Part shown: positions 15,358 through 25,300 of the stretch, one piece after another
Position numbering within the stretch: the stretch's first letter is position 1
Layout of the letters: each line of letters opens with the position of its first letter
Origin: JALYUA01 sp038229875
GTDB taxonomy: Bacteria > Acidobacteriota > Thermoanaerobaculia > UBA5066 > Gp7-AA6
DNA length: 27,807 bases
Assembly: GCA_038229875.1 (NCBI GenBank)
Contig: JBBROA010000050.1
Location: forward strand, 1-27,807
Reading direction: 5' to 3'
The notes under the pieces: generated by a model
What the model was told of the DNA's origin: nothing
What the model saw: the letters and a program-made list of their open reading frames with translations, nothing else
The model's database searches: none
Position numbers and translations under genes: made by a program

Positions 15358-15383
15358 CCCCGCCTTCGGGCGGGGTTTTTTTT
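15358..15383 (+). terminator. Rho-independent terminator after the Ser/Gly-rich gene
   Basis: The stem CCCCGCC (15358-15364) pairs with GGCGGGG (15369-15375) around a TTCG tetraloop, followed directly by eight T (15376-15383). It lies 27 bp after the stop codon and isolates the gene from the next one. Confidence 0.95.
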
Positions 15384-15461
15384 GCCCGGTTCCGAGCCGA
15401 TTCAAACCCTTCGCGCCGGTTGCCGTAGAGTTCTTCCGACCGCGCTTGAAAGGGAGGATCC

Positions 15462-18400
15462 GTGAAATCGACTTTCCGACGGGGCTTCGCCCTGCTCTTC
15501 GCCCTCGCCTGCTCCCGCCTGGCCGCCGGCCAGGAGCCGACTCCCGCACCAGGCCCCGGCCCGACCCCGGCGGCGTCCGCGAGGGAGCGCGGGGAAGGCT
15601 CCGATCCGGTGATCCGGTCCCGCAAGGAGCCGAGCCGCGAAGAGAAGGCCAGGGACAAGACCGGAAAGGGCGCCAACGCCGAAAAGGAAGCGCCGAAGAA
15701 GGGCGGATTCCGATCCGAAACCTTCGCGGGACTGGAGCTGCGCTCCGTCGGACCCGCTCTGACATCCGGACGGATCGTGGACATCGCCGTCGATCCGAAG
15801 AACACGCACCGCTGGTTCGTGGCGTCCGCCGACGGCGGAGTCTGGCGGACGGTGAACAGCGGGGTGACGTTCACGCCGGTGTTCGACGCGGAAGCTTCGC
15901 ACTCGATCGGCTGCGTGGCGATCGACCCGAAGGATCCTTTCGTCGTCTGGGTCGGCTCGGGCGAGAACAACAGCCAGAGGGTCGTGGGCTACGGCGACGG
16001 CGTCTATCGCTCCGAGGACGGCGGCGCCTCCTGGAAGAACATGGGCCTGAAGACGTCGGAGCACATCGGAAAGATCGTCGTCGACCCGCGCGATTCGAAC
16101 GTCGTGTACGTGGCCGCCCAGGGACCGCTTTGGGGCCCCGGCGGGGAACGCGGCGTGTACAAGACGACCGACGGCGGCAAGACGTGGAAGTCCTCGCTCG
16201 CGATCAGCGAGAACACGGGAGCCACCGACATCGTGATGGACCCGCGCGATCCGGACGTCCTCTTTGCGGCGGCCTATCAGCGCCGGCGCCACGTTTACAC
16301 GCTCATCGACGGCGGCCCCGAGTCGGCGATCTACAAATCGGTCAACGCGGGCGGAAGCTGGAAAAAGGTGACGACCGGCCTGCCGAAAGAAGAGATGGGA
16401 CGAATCGGTCTCGCGATCTCTCCCGCGGCTCCCGACGTCGTCTACGCCGTGATCGAAGCGGCGAACAAAGCGGGAGGTTTCTTCCGGTCGGGCAACCGCG
16501 GAGAGACCTGGGAGAAACGCAGCGAATACGTCCCGGGCGGCCCGCAGTACTACAACGAGATCTTCGCGGACCCGAAGAACCCGGAGCGCGTGTACTCGAT
16601 GGACGTGTGGATCCAGGTGACGGAGGACGGCGGAAAAACGTTCCACAAGCTGGGCGAGCCGTCGAAGCATCCCGACAACCACGCGATGTGGATCGACCCG
16701 GACCTGACCGACCACCTGGTGGTGGGATGCGACGGCGGAATTTACGAGACGTTCGACCGCGCGGCGACCTGGCGGTTCTTCGCGAACCTCCCTGTCACGC
16801 AGTTCTACCGGGTGAGCGTCGACAACGCCGCCCCGATCTACAACCTCTTCGGCGGAACGCAGGACAACTTCAGCCTCGGTGGGCCTTCGCGCACGTCCAA
16901 CATCCACGGCGTCTCCAACGCGGACTGGTTCGTCACCGAAGGCGGCGATGGGTTTCAGAGCCAGATCGACCCGGAGGACCCGAACACCGTCTACGCCGAG
17001 GCGCAGTACGGCGTCCTGACGCGCTTTGACCGGAAGACGGGAGAGAGTCTCGTCATCCAGCCGCAGGCGCGACCGGGCGAGCCGCCTCTTCGCTGGAACT
17101 GGGATTCTCCGATCATCATCAGCCCGCACAGCCACACGCGGCTCTACTTCGCCGCGCAGCGGATTTTTCGCAGCGACGACCGTGGCAACACGTGGAAGCC
17201 GGTCAGCCCGGACCTCACCCGCCAGATCGACCGCAACAGATTGAAGGTGATGGGTCGCGTGTGGCCGGCGGACGCCGTCGCGAAAAACTCCTCTACGTCG
17301 TTCTACGGCAACATCGTGTCGCTCTCCGAGTCGTCCCTCCAGGAGGGGCTGTTGTATGCCGCCACCGACGACGGGTTGATCCAGATCACCGAGGATGGAG
17401 GCGGAACGTGGAGAAAGACGTCCGCCGTGCCGGGCGTGCCCGAGTCCGCGTACGTCAGCCGCGTCGCGGCCTCGTCGCACGAGAAGGGGACGGTCTATGC
17501 CTCCTTCGACAACCACAAGAACGCCGATTTCAAGCCTTACGTCTTCAGGAGCACGGATCGCGGCCGCACGTGGAGCTCTATCGCCGGCGATCTCCCCGCG
17601 CGCGGAACGGTCTGGACCGTCCTCGAGGATCCCGCGCAGCACGATCTGCTCTTCACCGGGACCGAGTTCGGCCTCTACTTCACGCGCGACCAGGGACGCC
17701 GCTGGATCAAGCTGACGGGAGGCCTGCCGAACGTGGCGGTCCGGGATCTCGCGGTTCAGAGGCGGGAAGGGGATCTCGCGGTGGCGACCTTCGGGCGCGG
17801 GTTCTACATCCTCGACGACCTCACCCCCCTGCGCCTCTCGACCGCGGACGCGCTCGAAAGGGACGCGGTCCTCTTCCCCGTGCGGCGGCCTCTCGTGCTC
17901 ATGCCCTCCGCGCCGCTCGGAATCCGGGGCAAGGCGTTTCAGGGCGAGTCCTGGTTCACCGCTCCGAATCCGCCGTTCGGCGCCGTCTTCACGTATTACC
18001 TGAAGGACGAGTGGAAGACCCTTCGCAAGACCCGCCAGGACAGGGAGAAAGACCTCGTCAAGCAGGGCAAGGACCCGGACTACCCGACCGCGCAGGATTT
18101 CCGCGCCGAAGCCCGGGAAGAGGATCCGACCATCGTCCTCACGATCTCGGATCCCGAGGGCCAGGTGATCCGGCGGCTGAAAGCGCCGGTCACGGCGGGC
18201 ATGCACCGGATCGCCTGGGACCTCCGCTATCCCCCCGCGACGCCGACCTCGCTGAAGCCACCGGTGTCGGATCCTTTCAACGACCCGCCCTCCGGTCCGA
18301 TGGTCGCCCCCGGCCGCTACACCGTGACGATGGAGAAATGGGTGCAGGGCCGCGCCACCCCGCTTTCGGAGCCGCAGCCCTTCGAGGCCCGCGGCGCGCA

Positions 18401-18893
18401 CGAGATCCCGGCGGCGGATCGCTCGAAGCTGCTCCAGTTCGAACGGAAGGTCGCGAAGCTGCAGCGCGCGGTCACCGGCGCGGTCGAGTCCGCGACGGAA
18501 GCCCGGAACCGCATCACTCACATCAAGCAGTCACTTCTCGACACCCCCGGGAACACGGCCGCGCTCGGGACCGAGATCCGCTCGATGGACGTGCGGCTCG
18601 CGGACATCGAAGTCGCGCTGAAGGGCGACTCGGCTCTAGCCGCGCACAACGAGCCCACGGCGCCGTCGATCACCGATCGCGTCGAGTCCGTCGTCGGCAC
18701 GCAGTGGAACGCAACCTCGGCGCCGACAGCGACGAGCGAGCAGGCGTATGCGTTCGCGGCCGCGGAATTCGCCGGCGAGCTCGAGAAGCTGCGGAAGCTC
18801 GTCAACGTCGATTTGAAGAAGGTCGAGGACACGATGGAAACTTCGGGCGCCCCGTGGACGCCGGGCCGCGTTCCGTCGTGGCAGCCGGAGTGA
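15462..18893 (+). CDS. Large secreted VPS10/sortilin-type Asp-box beta-propeller protein (paralogue A)
   Basis: A 1,143-residue exported protein. The signal peptide (1-23) precedes a Pro/Lys/Glu-rich linker (24-80). From about residue 85 to 790 there are many Asp-box motifs of the type SxDxGxTW (SEDGGASWKN, TTDGGKTWKS, TEDGGGTWRK, STDRGRTWSS), each with strand pairs such as HIGKIVVDPRDSNVVYVAA, the pattern of one or two many-bladed propellers. A beta-sandwich-like section follows (about 880-985, IVLTISDPEGQVIRRLKAP, then VAPGRYTVTMEKW), and then a helical C-terminus. Asp-box propellers bind ligands or cleave glycans; no sialidase active-site set is apparent. The start is GTG 15462, backed by AGGGAGGA. 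A paralogue with the same architecture begins at 22366. Confidence 0.88.
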   Translation: MKSTFRRGFALLFALACSRLAAGQEPTPAPGPGPTPAASARERGEGSDPVIRSRKEPSREEKARDKTGKGANAEKEAPKKGGFRSETFAGLELRSVGPALTSGRIVDIAVDPKNTHRWFVASADGGVWRTVNSGVTFTPVFDAEASHSIGCVAIDPKDPFVVWVGSGENNSQRVVGYGDGVYRSEDGGASWKNMGLKTSEHIGKIVVDPRDSNVVYVAAQGPLWGPGGERGVYKTTDGGKTWKSSLAISENTGATDIVMDPRDPDVLFAAAYQRRRHVYTLIDGGPESAIYKSVNAGGSWKKVTTGLPKEEMGRIGLAISPAAPDVVYAVIEAANKAGGFFRSGNRGETWEKRSEYVPGGPQYYNEIFADPKNPERVYSMDVWIQVTEDGGKTFHKLGEPSKHPDNHAMWIDPDLTDHLVVGCDGGIYETFDRAATWRFFANLPVTQFYRVSVDNAAPIYNLFGGTQDNFSLGGPSRTSNIHGVSNADWFVTEGGDGFQSQIDPEDPNTVYAEAQYGVLTRFDRKTGESLVIQPQARPGEPPLRWNWDSPIIISPHSHTRLYFAAQRIFRSDDRGNTWKPVSPDLTRQIDRNRLKVMGRVWPADAVAKNSSTSFYGNIVSLSESSLQEGLLYAATDDGLIQITEDGGGTWRKTSAVPGVPESAYVSRVAASSHEKGTVYASFDNHKNADFKPYVFRSTDRGRTWSSIAGDLPARGTVWTVLEDPAQHDLLFTGTEFGLYFTRDQGRRWIKLTGGLPNVAVRDLAVQRREGDLAVATFGRGFYILDDLTPLRLSTADALERDAVLFPVRRPLVLMPSAPLGIRGKAFQGESWFTAPNPPFGAVFTYYLKDEWKTLRKTRQDREKDLVKQGKDPDYPTAQDFRAEAREEDPTIVLTISDPEGQVIRRLKAPVTAGMHRIAWDLRYPPATPTSLKPPVSDPFNDPPSGPMVAPGRYTVTMEKWVQGRATPLSEPQPFEARGAHEIPAADRSKLLQFERKVAKLQRAVTGAVESATEARNRITHIKQSLLDTPGNTAALGTEIRSMDVRLADIEVALKGDSALAAHNEPTAPSITDRVESVVGTQWNATSAPTATSEQAYAFAAAEFAGELEKLRKLVNVDLKKVEDTMETSGAPWTPGRVPSWQPE

Positions 18894-18954
18894 GCGGCCG
18901 TTGCGCGGCGCTATCTGACTTGGGCTTCCCCGCCGACCCCGCGGAGCATTGGAG

Positions 18955-19360
18955 ATGACCTGGCGGGCGGGCGCGCAACCCGCAATCGTTGGGGCTCGTC
19001 GTCCTCGTCCTCATCCAGAAGTTCTGGTACTTCGCGGGTTTTCCGGCGATCGCGTGCGGCTGCTGGGCGGCCGCGCGGACGAGGGAGCTTCCGGTTCGCG
19101 CCGCAGAACGTGTCTCGGCGGCCCGGCTGGCCGGTCTCCTCGGCGCCGGGATCATGGAGATCGGCGGGACCATCGAAGGATTCGTCTCGTACGACAAGGT
19201 GTTCGACAGCGGAGTGCTCGGACTCTTCGTCCTGGCGGGTCCGCCGGTGGTGCCGCTTCTGCCGCTGGCGCCTCTGACCCTGATCATCCTCGGCGCCGTT
19301 CTCGGCGGGCTGCTGGCCGCGGCCGTCGCGTCGGGATTCTTCCCCTGGGCGAGAGGGTGA
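18955..19360 (+). pseudogene. Small four-helix membrane protein, frameshifted near its start
   Basis: The frame ending at TGA 19360 encodes about 122 residues with three or four hydrophobic helices (LVVLVLIQKFWYFAGFPAIA; LAGLLGAGIMEIGG; GLFVLAGPPVVPLLPLAPLT; LIILGAVLGGLLAAAVASG). No ATG exists in that frame; TTG 18989 is the only close start. ATG 18955, after CGGAG, opens MTWRAGAQPAIVG in the neighbouring frame. Removing one G from the G4 run (18991-18994) joins the two smoothly into a protein of about 134 residues. I therefore read it as one gene with a one-base insertion. The family is not recognised. Confidence 0.6.
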
Positions 19361-19546
19361 GGGAGATCACCTCTCGCATCAGGCGCTGTCAGCCTGAAAG
19401 TGCAGCGCATGCGCCGGACCCTGATCCCGCAGTACGCGGTCTTCCCGGACGGCGAGCGGCTCCTCATCAATTCCCTCGCCGCTCCTGACGTCGCCGACTC
19501 GATCCGCATCGTGCAGAACTGGACCGCGGCGCTCCCCGCCCGCTAG
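19361..19546 (+). pseudogene. 3' stub of a kinase/TolB-propeller gene
   Basis: The frame from 19361 (clearest from ATG 19409) to TAG 19544-19546 encodes LIPQYAVFPDGERLLINS and ends IRIVQNWTAALPAR. That is the closing blade and tail typical of Ser/Thr kinases with TolB-like propellers (consensus YDVSPDGxRFLxN...ITVVxNWTAxL). No kinase or earlier blades precede it; the membrane-protein gene ends directly before. It sits about 70 bp upstream of an intact gene of the same family whose own end is FDVTPDGRILAII...HWTAEVPK. Most likely the leftover of a tandem duplicate after deletion. Confidence 0.65.
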
Positions 19547-19615
19547 AACAAGGCCCATCCGGCTGGCAAGCTGAGCGCTGACGGCTCGTCATCCCGCCGT
19601 TGTACCCTCTCACCC

Positions 19616-22267
19616 TTGCCGCTCTCGACCGGAAGCCGCCTCGGTCCCTACGAGATCCTCGCGCCGATCGGCGCGGGCGGAATGGGTGAGGTCTACCGCG
19701 GGCGCGACACCCGCCTCGACCGCACGGTGGCGATCAAGGTCCTTCCGGAGCGCCTCTGGAAGGACGACGAAATGCGGCTGCGCTTCGAGAGAGAGGCGAA
19801 AACGGTTTCGCGCCTCTCCCATCCGCACATCTGCGCCGTGCACGACGTGGGGCGGCAGGACGCCGCCGATTATCTCGTCATGGAGTACCTGGAAGGCGAG
19901 ACCCTCGCGGACCGTCTTGCACGCGGACCGATTCCGACATCGCTGGCGGTCCGTTACGCCTCCGAGATTTCGGACGCTCTCGACTGCGCCCACCGGAGCG
20001 GCATCGTGCACCGGGACCTGAAGCCCGCCAACGTGATGATCACGAAGGACGGGGTCAAGCTGCTCGATTTCGGTCTCGCGAAGGCGTTCTCGTCGACAGG
20101 CTCGTCCGAAAGCGTCACGTCCGCGGAAAGCGCGCAGAAGGACCTGACGCGCGAAGGGATCATCGTCGGGACCGTGCAGTACATGGCGCCGGAGCAGCTC
20201 GAGGGGAAGGAAGCCGACGCGCGCACGGACATCTTTGCGCTCGGCACCGTCCTCTACGAGATGACAACGGGGAAGAAAGCGTTCTCCGGCTCGAGTCGCG
20301 CGAGCCTCATGGCTGCGATCCTTCAGAGCGAGCCGGCGGCGGCATCCTCGGCCGGAACGAACGCGCCGGCGGCGCTCGATCGTGTGATCGCGACCGCTCT
20401 CGCGAAGGATCCCGAGAAGAGATGGCAGAGCGCGCGCGACGTCGCCCTGCAGCTCGCCGCGATTGGGACGGCTCCGGAATCTCTGCCGGCCTCGAGAGGT
20501 GCCGGCGGATCCGCCGCCTGGAAATGGGCGGCCGCGGCATTGGCGATCGCGCTCATCGTTCTTTTCTTCGTCCGGGCGCGACCCTCGCCCGAGTCGAATC
20601 CATCGGCCATCCGCTTCCGATTCGCTCCTCCCGAAGGGACCGCCTTCGCGGACTTTGGCGAATCGACCCCGATGGCCTTTTCGCCGGATGGGACGCGCCT
20701 CGCGGTCGTGTTCGTCGGCGGCGGTCCCTCACGCATCTGGCTACGAAGCGTTTCCGATACGGAGCCGCACCCGATCCCGGGGACGGAGGGCGCCCGATCC
20801 GTGTTCTGGTCTCCCGACGGGCGGTCGATCGGATTCTTCGCGGACGAGAAGCTGAAACGTCTGGACCTTTCAGGAGGCACTCCTGTGACGGTCTGTGATC
20901 TCTCTCGAGGACTCACAGGCAGAAGAGCCGGGCGATCGGGGACCTGGAGCCCGAGCGGAGAAATTCTTTTCGCGGACGTTCAGGGAGACGCGATTTATCG
21001 GGTGGCTTCCGCCGGGGGCCGGCCCGAGCCGCTCATCCGGCCGGACCCGAAACGATCCGAGACCAGGGTCGTCTGGCCCTGGTTTCTGCCCGACGGCTCT
21101 CGATTCCTCTACATGGTGAGGCGCCGGAACGGGCAGGGTGCCGTCATGCTGTTCGAGCCCGGTAAGACATCGCGGCCGCTGGTCGATGTGCGTTCGATAG
21201 CTCAATACGTGGACCCCGGATTTCTGGTTTACGTCCGTGACGGCGCCCTGCTCGCCCAGCGGCTGGATGTTTCCGCGGGAAGCCTCACGGGCACCCCTTT
21301 CCCGCTCGCGCCGGAGGTCTCCTATTTCGCGTCCACGGGGGGCGCGGCGTTTGCCACGGGGCGCCGCGGAGAGCTCGCGTTTCGTGCGTCGGAGGATCTC
21401 GATCGGCTCGTCTGGTTCGACCGAAGCGGACGGCGGCTCGGGGTGATCGGCGCTCCCGGGAGCTACGAGGGACTCACCTTCTCGCCGGACGCGAAGCGGG
21501 TTCTCTTCTCTCGCGCCCGTAAGGCTATCGGGACATACGACCTCTGGCTGCTCGACCTCGACCGAAACGTCGAGACGGCGGTCACGACCGATCCGGACAG
21601 CGAGTTCGCGGGCGTCTGGCTGCCCGACGGGAAATCCATTCTCTACTCGCACGTGACCGAGGCGAACCCGCAGCTCTTCCGGCACGATCTTGCGACCGGC
21701 AGAGAGGCGGCGCTGCTGCCATCGCGCGGATTTCAGCAAGCGCTCGACGTCTCGCCGGACGGTCAGACGATCATTTTCTCCGAGAGAGAAACAGGACACG
21801 GCTTCGAGCTCTTCACGATGCCCCTTTCACGGAGAGTCCCGCCGAGGAAGTTCTCGCCGCGGGCGGAGAACGCCCAGCGAGCACGGTTTTCGCCCGATGG
21901 AAAGGCGATTGCGTTTGTATCGTACGAAGCCGGGAGGCCCGAGGCATACGTCGCTCCATTCGGAATCGACGCGGAACGGACCCGCGTGTCGGTCGAGGGC
22001 GCCGAGTCTCTTTGCTGGAGTCGAGATGGAAGGGAGCTCCTCTATCTCGGTTCCGACAGACAGCTGATGGCGGCGCCGGTCCGGACCACGCCGACCATCG
22101 AAGTCGGCCAGCCGGTCGCGCTTTTCCGGATTCCAGGAAACGAGGAGTGGCGGGAATTCGACGTAACGCCGGACGGCCGCATCCTGGCCATCATCGAAGA
22201 ATCCGCAGGCAACGCTCAGCCCGCGACGGTGGCGATTCACTGGACGGCGGAAGTCCCGAAGCACTGA
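19616..22267 (+). CDS. Membrane Ser/Thr protein kinase with extracytoplasmic TolB-like propeller
   Basis: The 883-residue protein has a complete Hanks-type kinase domain at about 12-280: glycine loop GAGGMGEVY (19-27), catalytic lysine K41 (VAIKVL), HRDLKPANV with D134, DFG (151-153), APE (191-193) and a C-lobe arginine. One membrane helix (about 302-319) leads to an outer region of about 550 residues. This carries ten or so TolB/WD40-like blades with SPDG cores (FSPDGTRLAVVF, WSPDGRSIGFFA, FLPDGSRFLYMV, WLPDGKSILYSH, VTPDGRILAII). No PASTA repeats are present. It should phosphorylate cytoplasmic proteins in response to a ligand or envelope state sensed by the propeller. The start is TTG 19616 (MPLSTGSRLGPYEI), the standard N-terminus of the family. 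Confidence 0.92.
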   Translation: MPLSTGSRLGPYEILAPIGAGGMGEVYRGRDTRLDRTVAIKVLPERLWKDDEMRLRFEREAKTVSRLSHPHICAVHDVGRQDAADYLVMEYLEGETLADRLARGPIPTSLAVRYASEISDALDCAHRSGIVHRDLKPANVMITKDGVKLLDFGLAKAFSSTGSSESVTSAESAQKDLTREGIIVGTVQYMAPEQLEGKEADARTDIFALGTVLYEMTTGKKAFSGSSRASLMAAILQSEPAAASSAGTNAPAALDRVIATALAKDPEKRWQSARDVALQLAAIGTAPESLPASRGAGGSAAWKWAAAALAIALIVLFFVRARPSPESNPSAIRFRFAPPEGTAFADFGESTPMAFSPDGTRLAVVFVGGGPSRIWLRSVSDTEPHPIPGTEGARSVFWSPDGRSIGFFADEKLKRLDLSGGTPVTVCDLSRGLTGRRAGRSGTWSPSGEILFADVQGDAIYRVASAGGRPEPLIRPDPKRSETRVVWPWFLPDGSRFLYMVRRRNGQGAVMLFEPGKTSRPLVDVRSIAQYVDPGFLVYVRDGALLAQRLDVSAGSLTGTPFPLAPEVSYFASTGGAAFATGRRGELAFRASEDLDRLVWFDRSGRRLGVIGAPGSYEGLTFSPDAKRVLFSRARKAIGTYDLWLLDLDRNVETAVTTDPDSEFAGVWLPDGKSILYSHVTEANPQLFRHDLATGREAALLPSRGFQQALDVSPDGQTIIFSERETGHGFELFTMPLSRRVPPRKFSPRAENAQRARFSPDGKAIAFVSYEAGRPEAYVAPFGIDAERTRVSVEGAESLCWSRDGRELLYLGSDRQLMAAPVRTTPTIEVGQPVALFRIPGNEEWREFDVTPDGRILAIIEESAGNAQPATVAIHWTAEVPKH

Positions 22268-22365
22268 GCTGTCGCCGGACCAGCCGGCCTTGGATATCAT
22301 CCCGAAAAACTGACCGACGCTGAACCGTGACGCGCACCGCGCGCTGTCGGAAGGAGAGATCCGCG

Positions 22366-25300
22366 ATGAATAACTGTAAAAGAGCGCGTCTTCGAGTGAT
22401 CACTTTGACGCTGACGATCCTCCTCGCCTCGACAGGGGTGTCTCGGGCCCAGGAGCGGAAAGAGAACGCGAAGCCGGCGCCCCCGCCGACCCCGACGGCT
22501 CCGAAGTCGCCGGGGCCTTTCGACGAGATGAAGTATCGCTTCGTGGGACCTCCCGGCAACCGCGTCGCAGCGGTCGTCGGAGTTCCCGGCGACATGAACA
22601 CGTATTACGCCGGCGCCGCTTCGGGAGGGGTCTGGAAATCGACCGACGCGGGGATCCACTGGAAGCCCGTCTTCGATGAACAGACGGCGCAGTCGATCGG
22701 CTCGATCGCGATCGCGCCCTCGGACCCGAACGTGATCTGGGTCGGGACCGGGGAGTCGTTCATCCGGAGCAACGTCTCGCTCGGCAACGGTGTGTACCGG
22801 TCGACCGATGCCGGAAAGACGTGGAAGCATCTGGGACTCGAGAAGACCGGCCGGATCGGCCGCATGATCGTCGACCCGCGAAATCCCGACGTGGCGTTCG
22901 CCGCTGCGATCGGGACCGGGTACGGACCGCAGCAGGAGCGCGGGGTCTATCGGACGACGGACGCCGGCAAGACTTGGGATCGCGTCCTCTTCGTGGACGA
23001 GAACACGGGAATCTCGGATCTCGCCATGGATCCTTCCAATCCCCGCGTGCTGCTCGCGGGCGCCTGGCAGATCGACATTAAGACGTGGGGCCGCAAGAGC
23101 GGCGGCTCCGGCAGCGGGCTCTTCCTCTCGAAGGACGGCGGCACGACCTGGAAGCGGCTGACGCGCCACGGCCTTCCGGAGCCGCCGATCGGGAAGATCG
23201 CGGTGGCGATCGCGCCCTCCGACCCGCTGCGAATGTACGCGTTGATCGAAACGGGACAGCGCGGTTCGCTCTGGCGCTCGGATGACGGCGGCGACAACTG
23301 GAAGCTCGTCAATCACAGCCGGCTCTTGAACGAACGGCCGCACTACTACACGCGCATGCTCGTGATGCCGGACAACGCGAACGAGGTGTATTTCCCCTCG
23401 AACATGATGGGAGTGACCTACGACGGCGGGGAGACGGCCGATCAGATCCGCTGGGGCGGAGACAACCACGACATGTGGTCGGACCCGAAGAACCCGAGCC
23501 GCATCATGATCGGCAACGACCTCGGCGTTCTCATCTCGACCACTCGCGGAAAGCAGTGGTCGAACATCCGCCTGCCGATCGGCCAGATCTACCACGTCGC
23601 GACCGACAACCGGATCCCATACTCGGTTTACGGGCAGATGCAGGACGACGGCTCGATGCGCGGTCCGAGCCAGCTCCCCGGCTCCGGCGGGATTCATCCG
23701 GCGATGTGGACGACGACGGCGGGATGCGAGACGGGCTGGACGACCCCCGATCCCGTCGACCCGAACATCGTCTGGGGCGGCTGCTACGCGGGAGTCGTCG
23801 AGCGCTTCGACGCGCGCACCGGGATGTCGCGGACGGTGAGCGTGTGGCCCGAGCGGACCATGGGCGCGAACGCGGGAGAGATCAAGCTGCGCATGAACTG
23901 GACGTTCCCCATCGCGGTCTCGCCGCATGATCACAACACGGTTTACGTCGGGAGTCAGTTCGTTCACGCGACGTCCGACGGCGGACAGACGTGGAAGGCG
24001 ATCAGCCCGGATCTCACGCTGAGCGAAAAAACCATGATGGGAGACTCGGGCGGCCTGACGGTCGACAACCTCTCGGTCGAATACGCCGGCGTTGTCTATT
24101 CCATCGCGGAGAGCCCCGTCGAGAAAGGCGTGATCTGGGCCGGCACCAACGACGGCAACGTGCAGGTGACGCGCGACGGCGGCAAGACCTGGTCGAACGT
24201 GAGTCCGAAAGCCCCTGGAATGGGACCGCGGGGGACGGTCGACAGCGTGGACCCCGGCCGGTTCGACGGCGGCACCTGCTACGTGTCCGTCGATCTGCAC
24301 CAGGTGGACAACCGGGACCCGTTTATCTTCAAGACCAGCGACTACGGACGCACATGGAAGTCGATCGCTTCGGACATCCCGAAGAGCCCGCTCTCCTACG
24401 TCCACGTCGTCCGGGAGGACCCGTTCCGCAAAGGGCTCCTCTACGCCGGAACCGAAAACGGCTTGTACGTCTCGTTCGACGACGGCGGCCACTGGCAGCC
24501 GCTCCAGAGCCGCCTTCCCCACGCGCCCGTCTATTGGCTGACGGTTCAGGAGCATTTTCACGATCTGGTCGTCGGAACCTACGGGCGTGGTTTCTTCATC
24601 CTGGACGACGTGACGCCGCTCGAGCAGCTGACCGATGGAGTGCGGGGCGAAGCCGCGCACCTCTTTTCGCCGAGAGCGGCGTATCGGTTTCGTCCCGGTC
24701 CAATCCCGGCGCTCGCCCCGGTCGGCACCGCGATGGGCCAGAACCCGCCATACGGGGCGTCGATCCAGTACTGGCTGAAGGAGCCGGTCAAGGGAGGCCC
24801 GCCGGAGGGCGAGCCGGAGCCAGCCTCGACGGATCCGTCTTCGTCCGAAGCGTCCGCAGCGAAGGCCCCGAAGAAGCGTCCCGTCGAGATCACGATCTGG
24901 GACTCCGCCGGCCAGAAAATTCGCTCGATCCTGACGACCAACAAGGTCGGTGTGAACCGCGCCGTCTGGGACCTGAGGTACGAGCCCTCCGAAGAGGTGA
25001 GGCTCCGGACAACGCCCTCCGGAAACCCGCATCTCTGGGAGGAGAAGCGCTTCCGGGGCAAGGACCGGCGCGCGATCTACTACTACGGCACCGACACACC
25101 GAAGAAGGGCCCTCTCGTCCCTCCGGGCACGTACACAGTGAAGCTCACGATCGAAGGACGCGAGCAGTCGGCGAAGCTCGAGGTCCGGAAGGACCCGCGC
25201 TCCGCCGCGACCGACGCGGACCTCGAAGCGTCCGCGAAGTTCTCGCGAGGCGTGTACGGAATGACCAACGACGCGGCTCGCATGATCAACCAACTCGAGT

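Noticed and set aside
15402..18521. Open frame of 1,039 codons on the minus strand, antisense to propeller paralogue A
   Set aside because: It is a by-product of GC-rich third positions in the sense gene. Its translation is R/V/D-rich with no domain, while the sense frame has clear Asp-box motifs, a signal peptide and a ribosome binding site.
19547..19615. Possible sigma-54 site (CTGGCAAGCTGAGCGC) before the kinase gene
   Set aside because: The -12 TTGC is missing at the required spacing.
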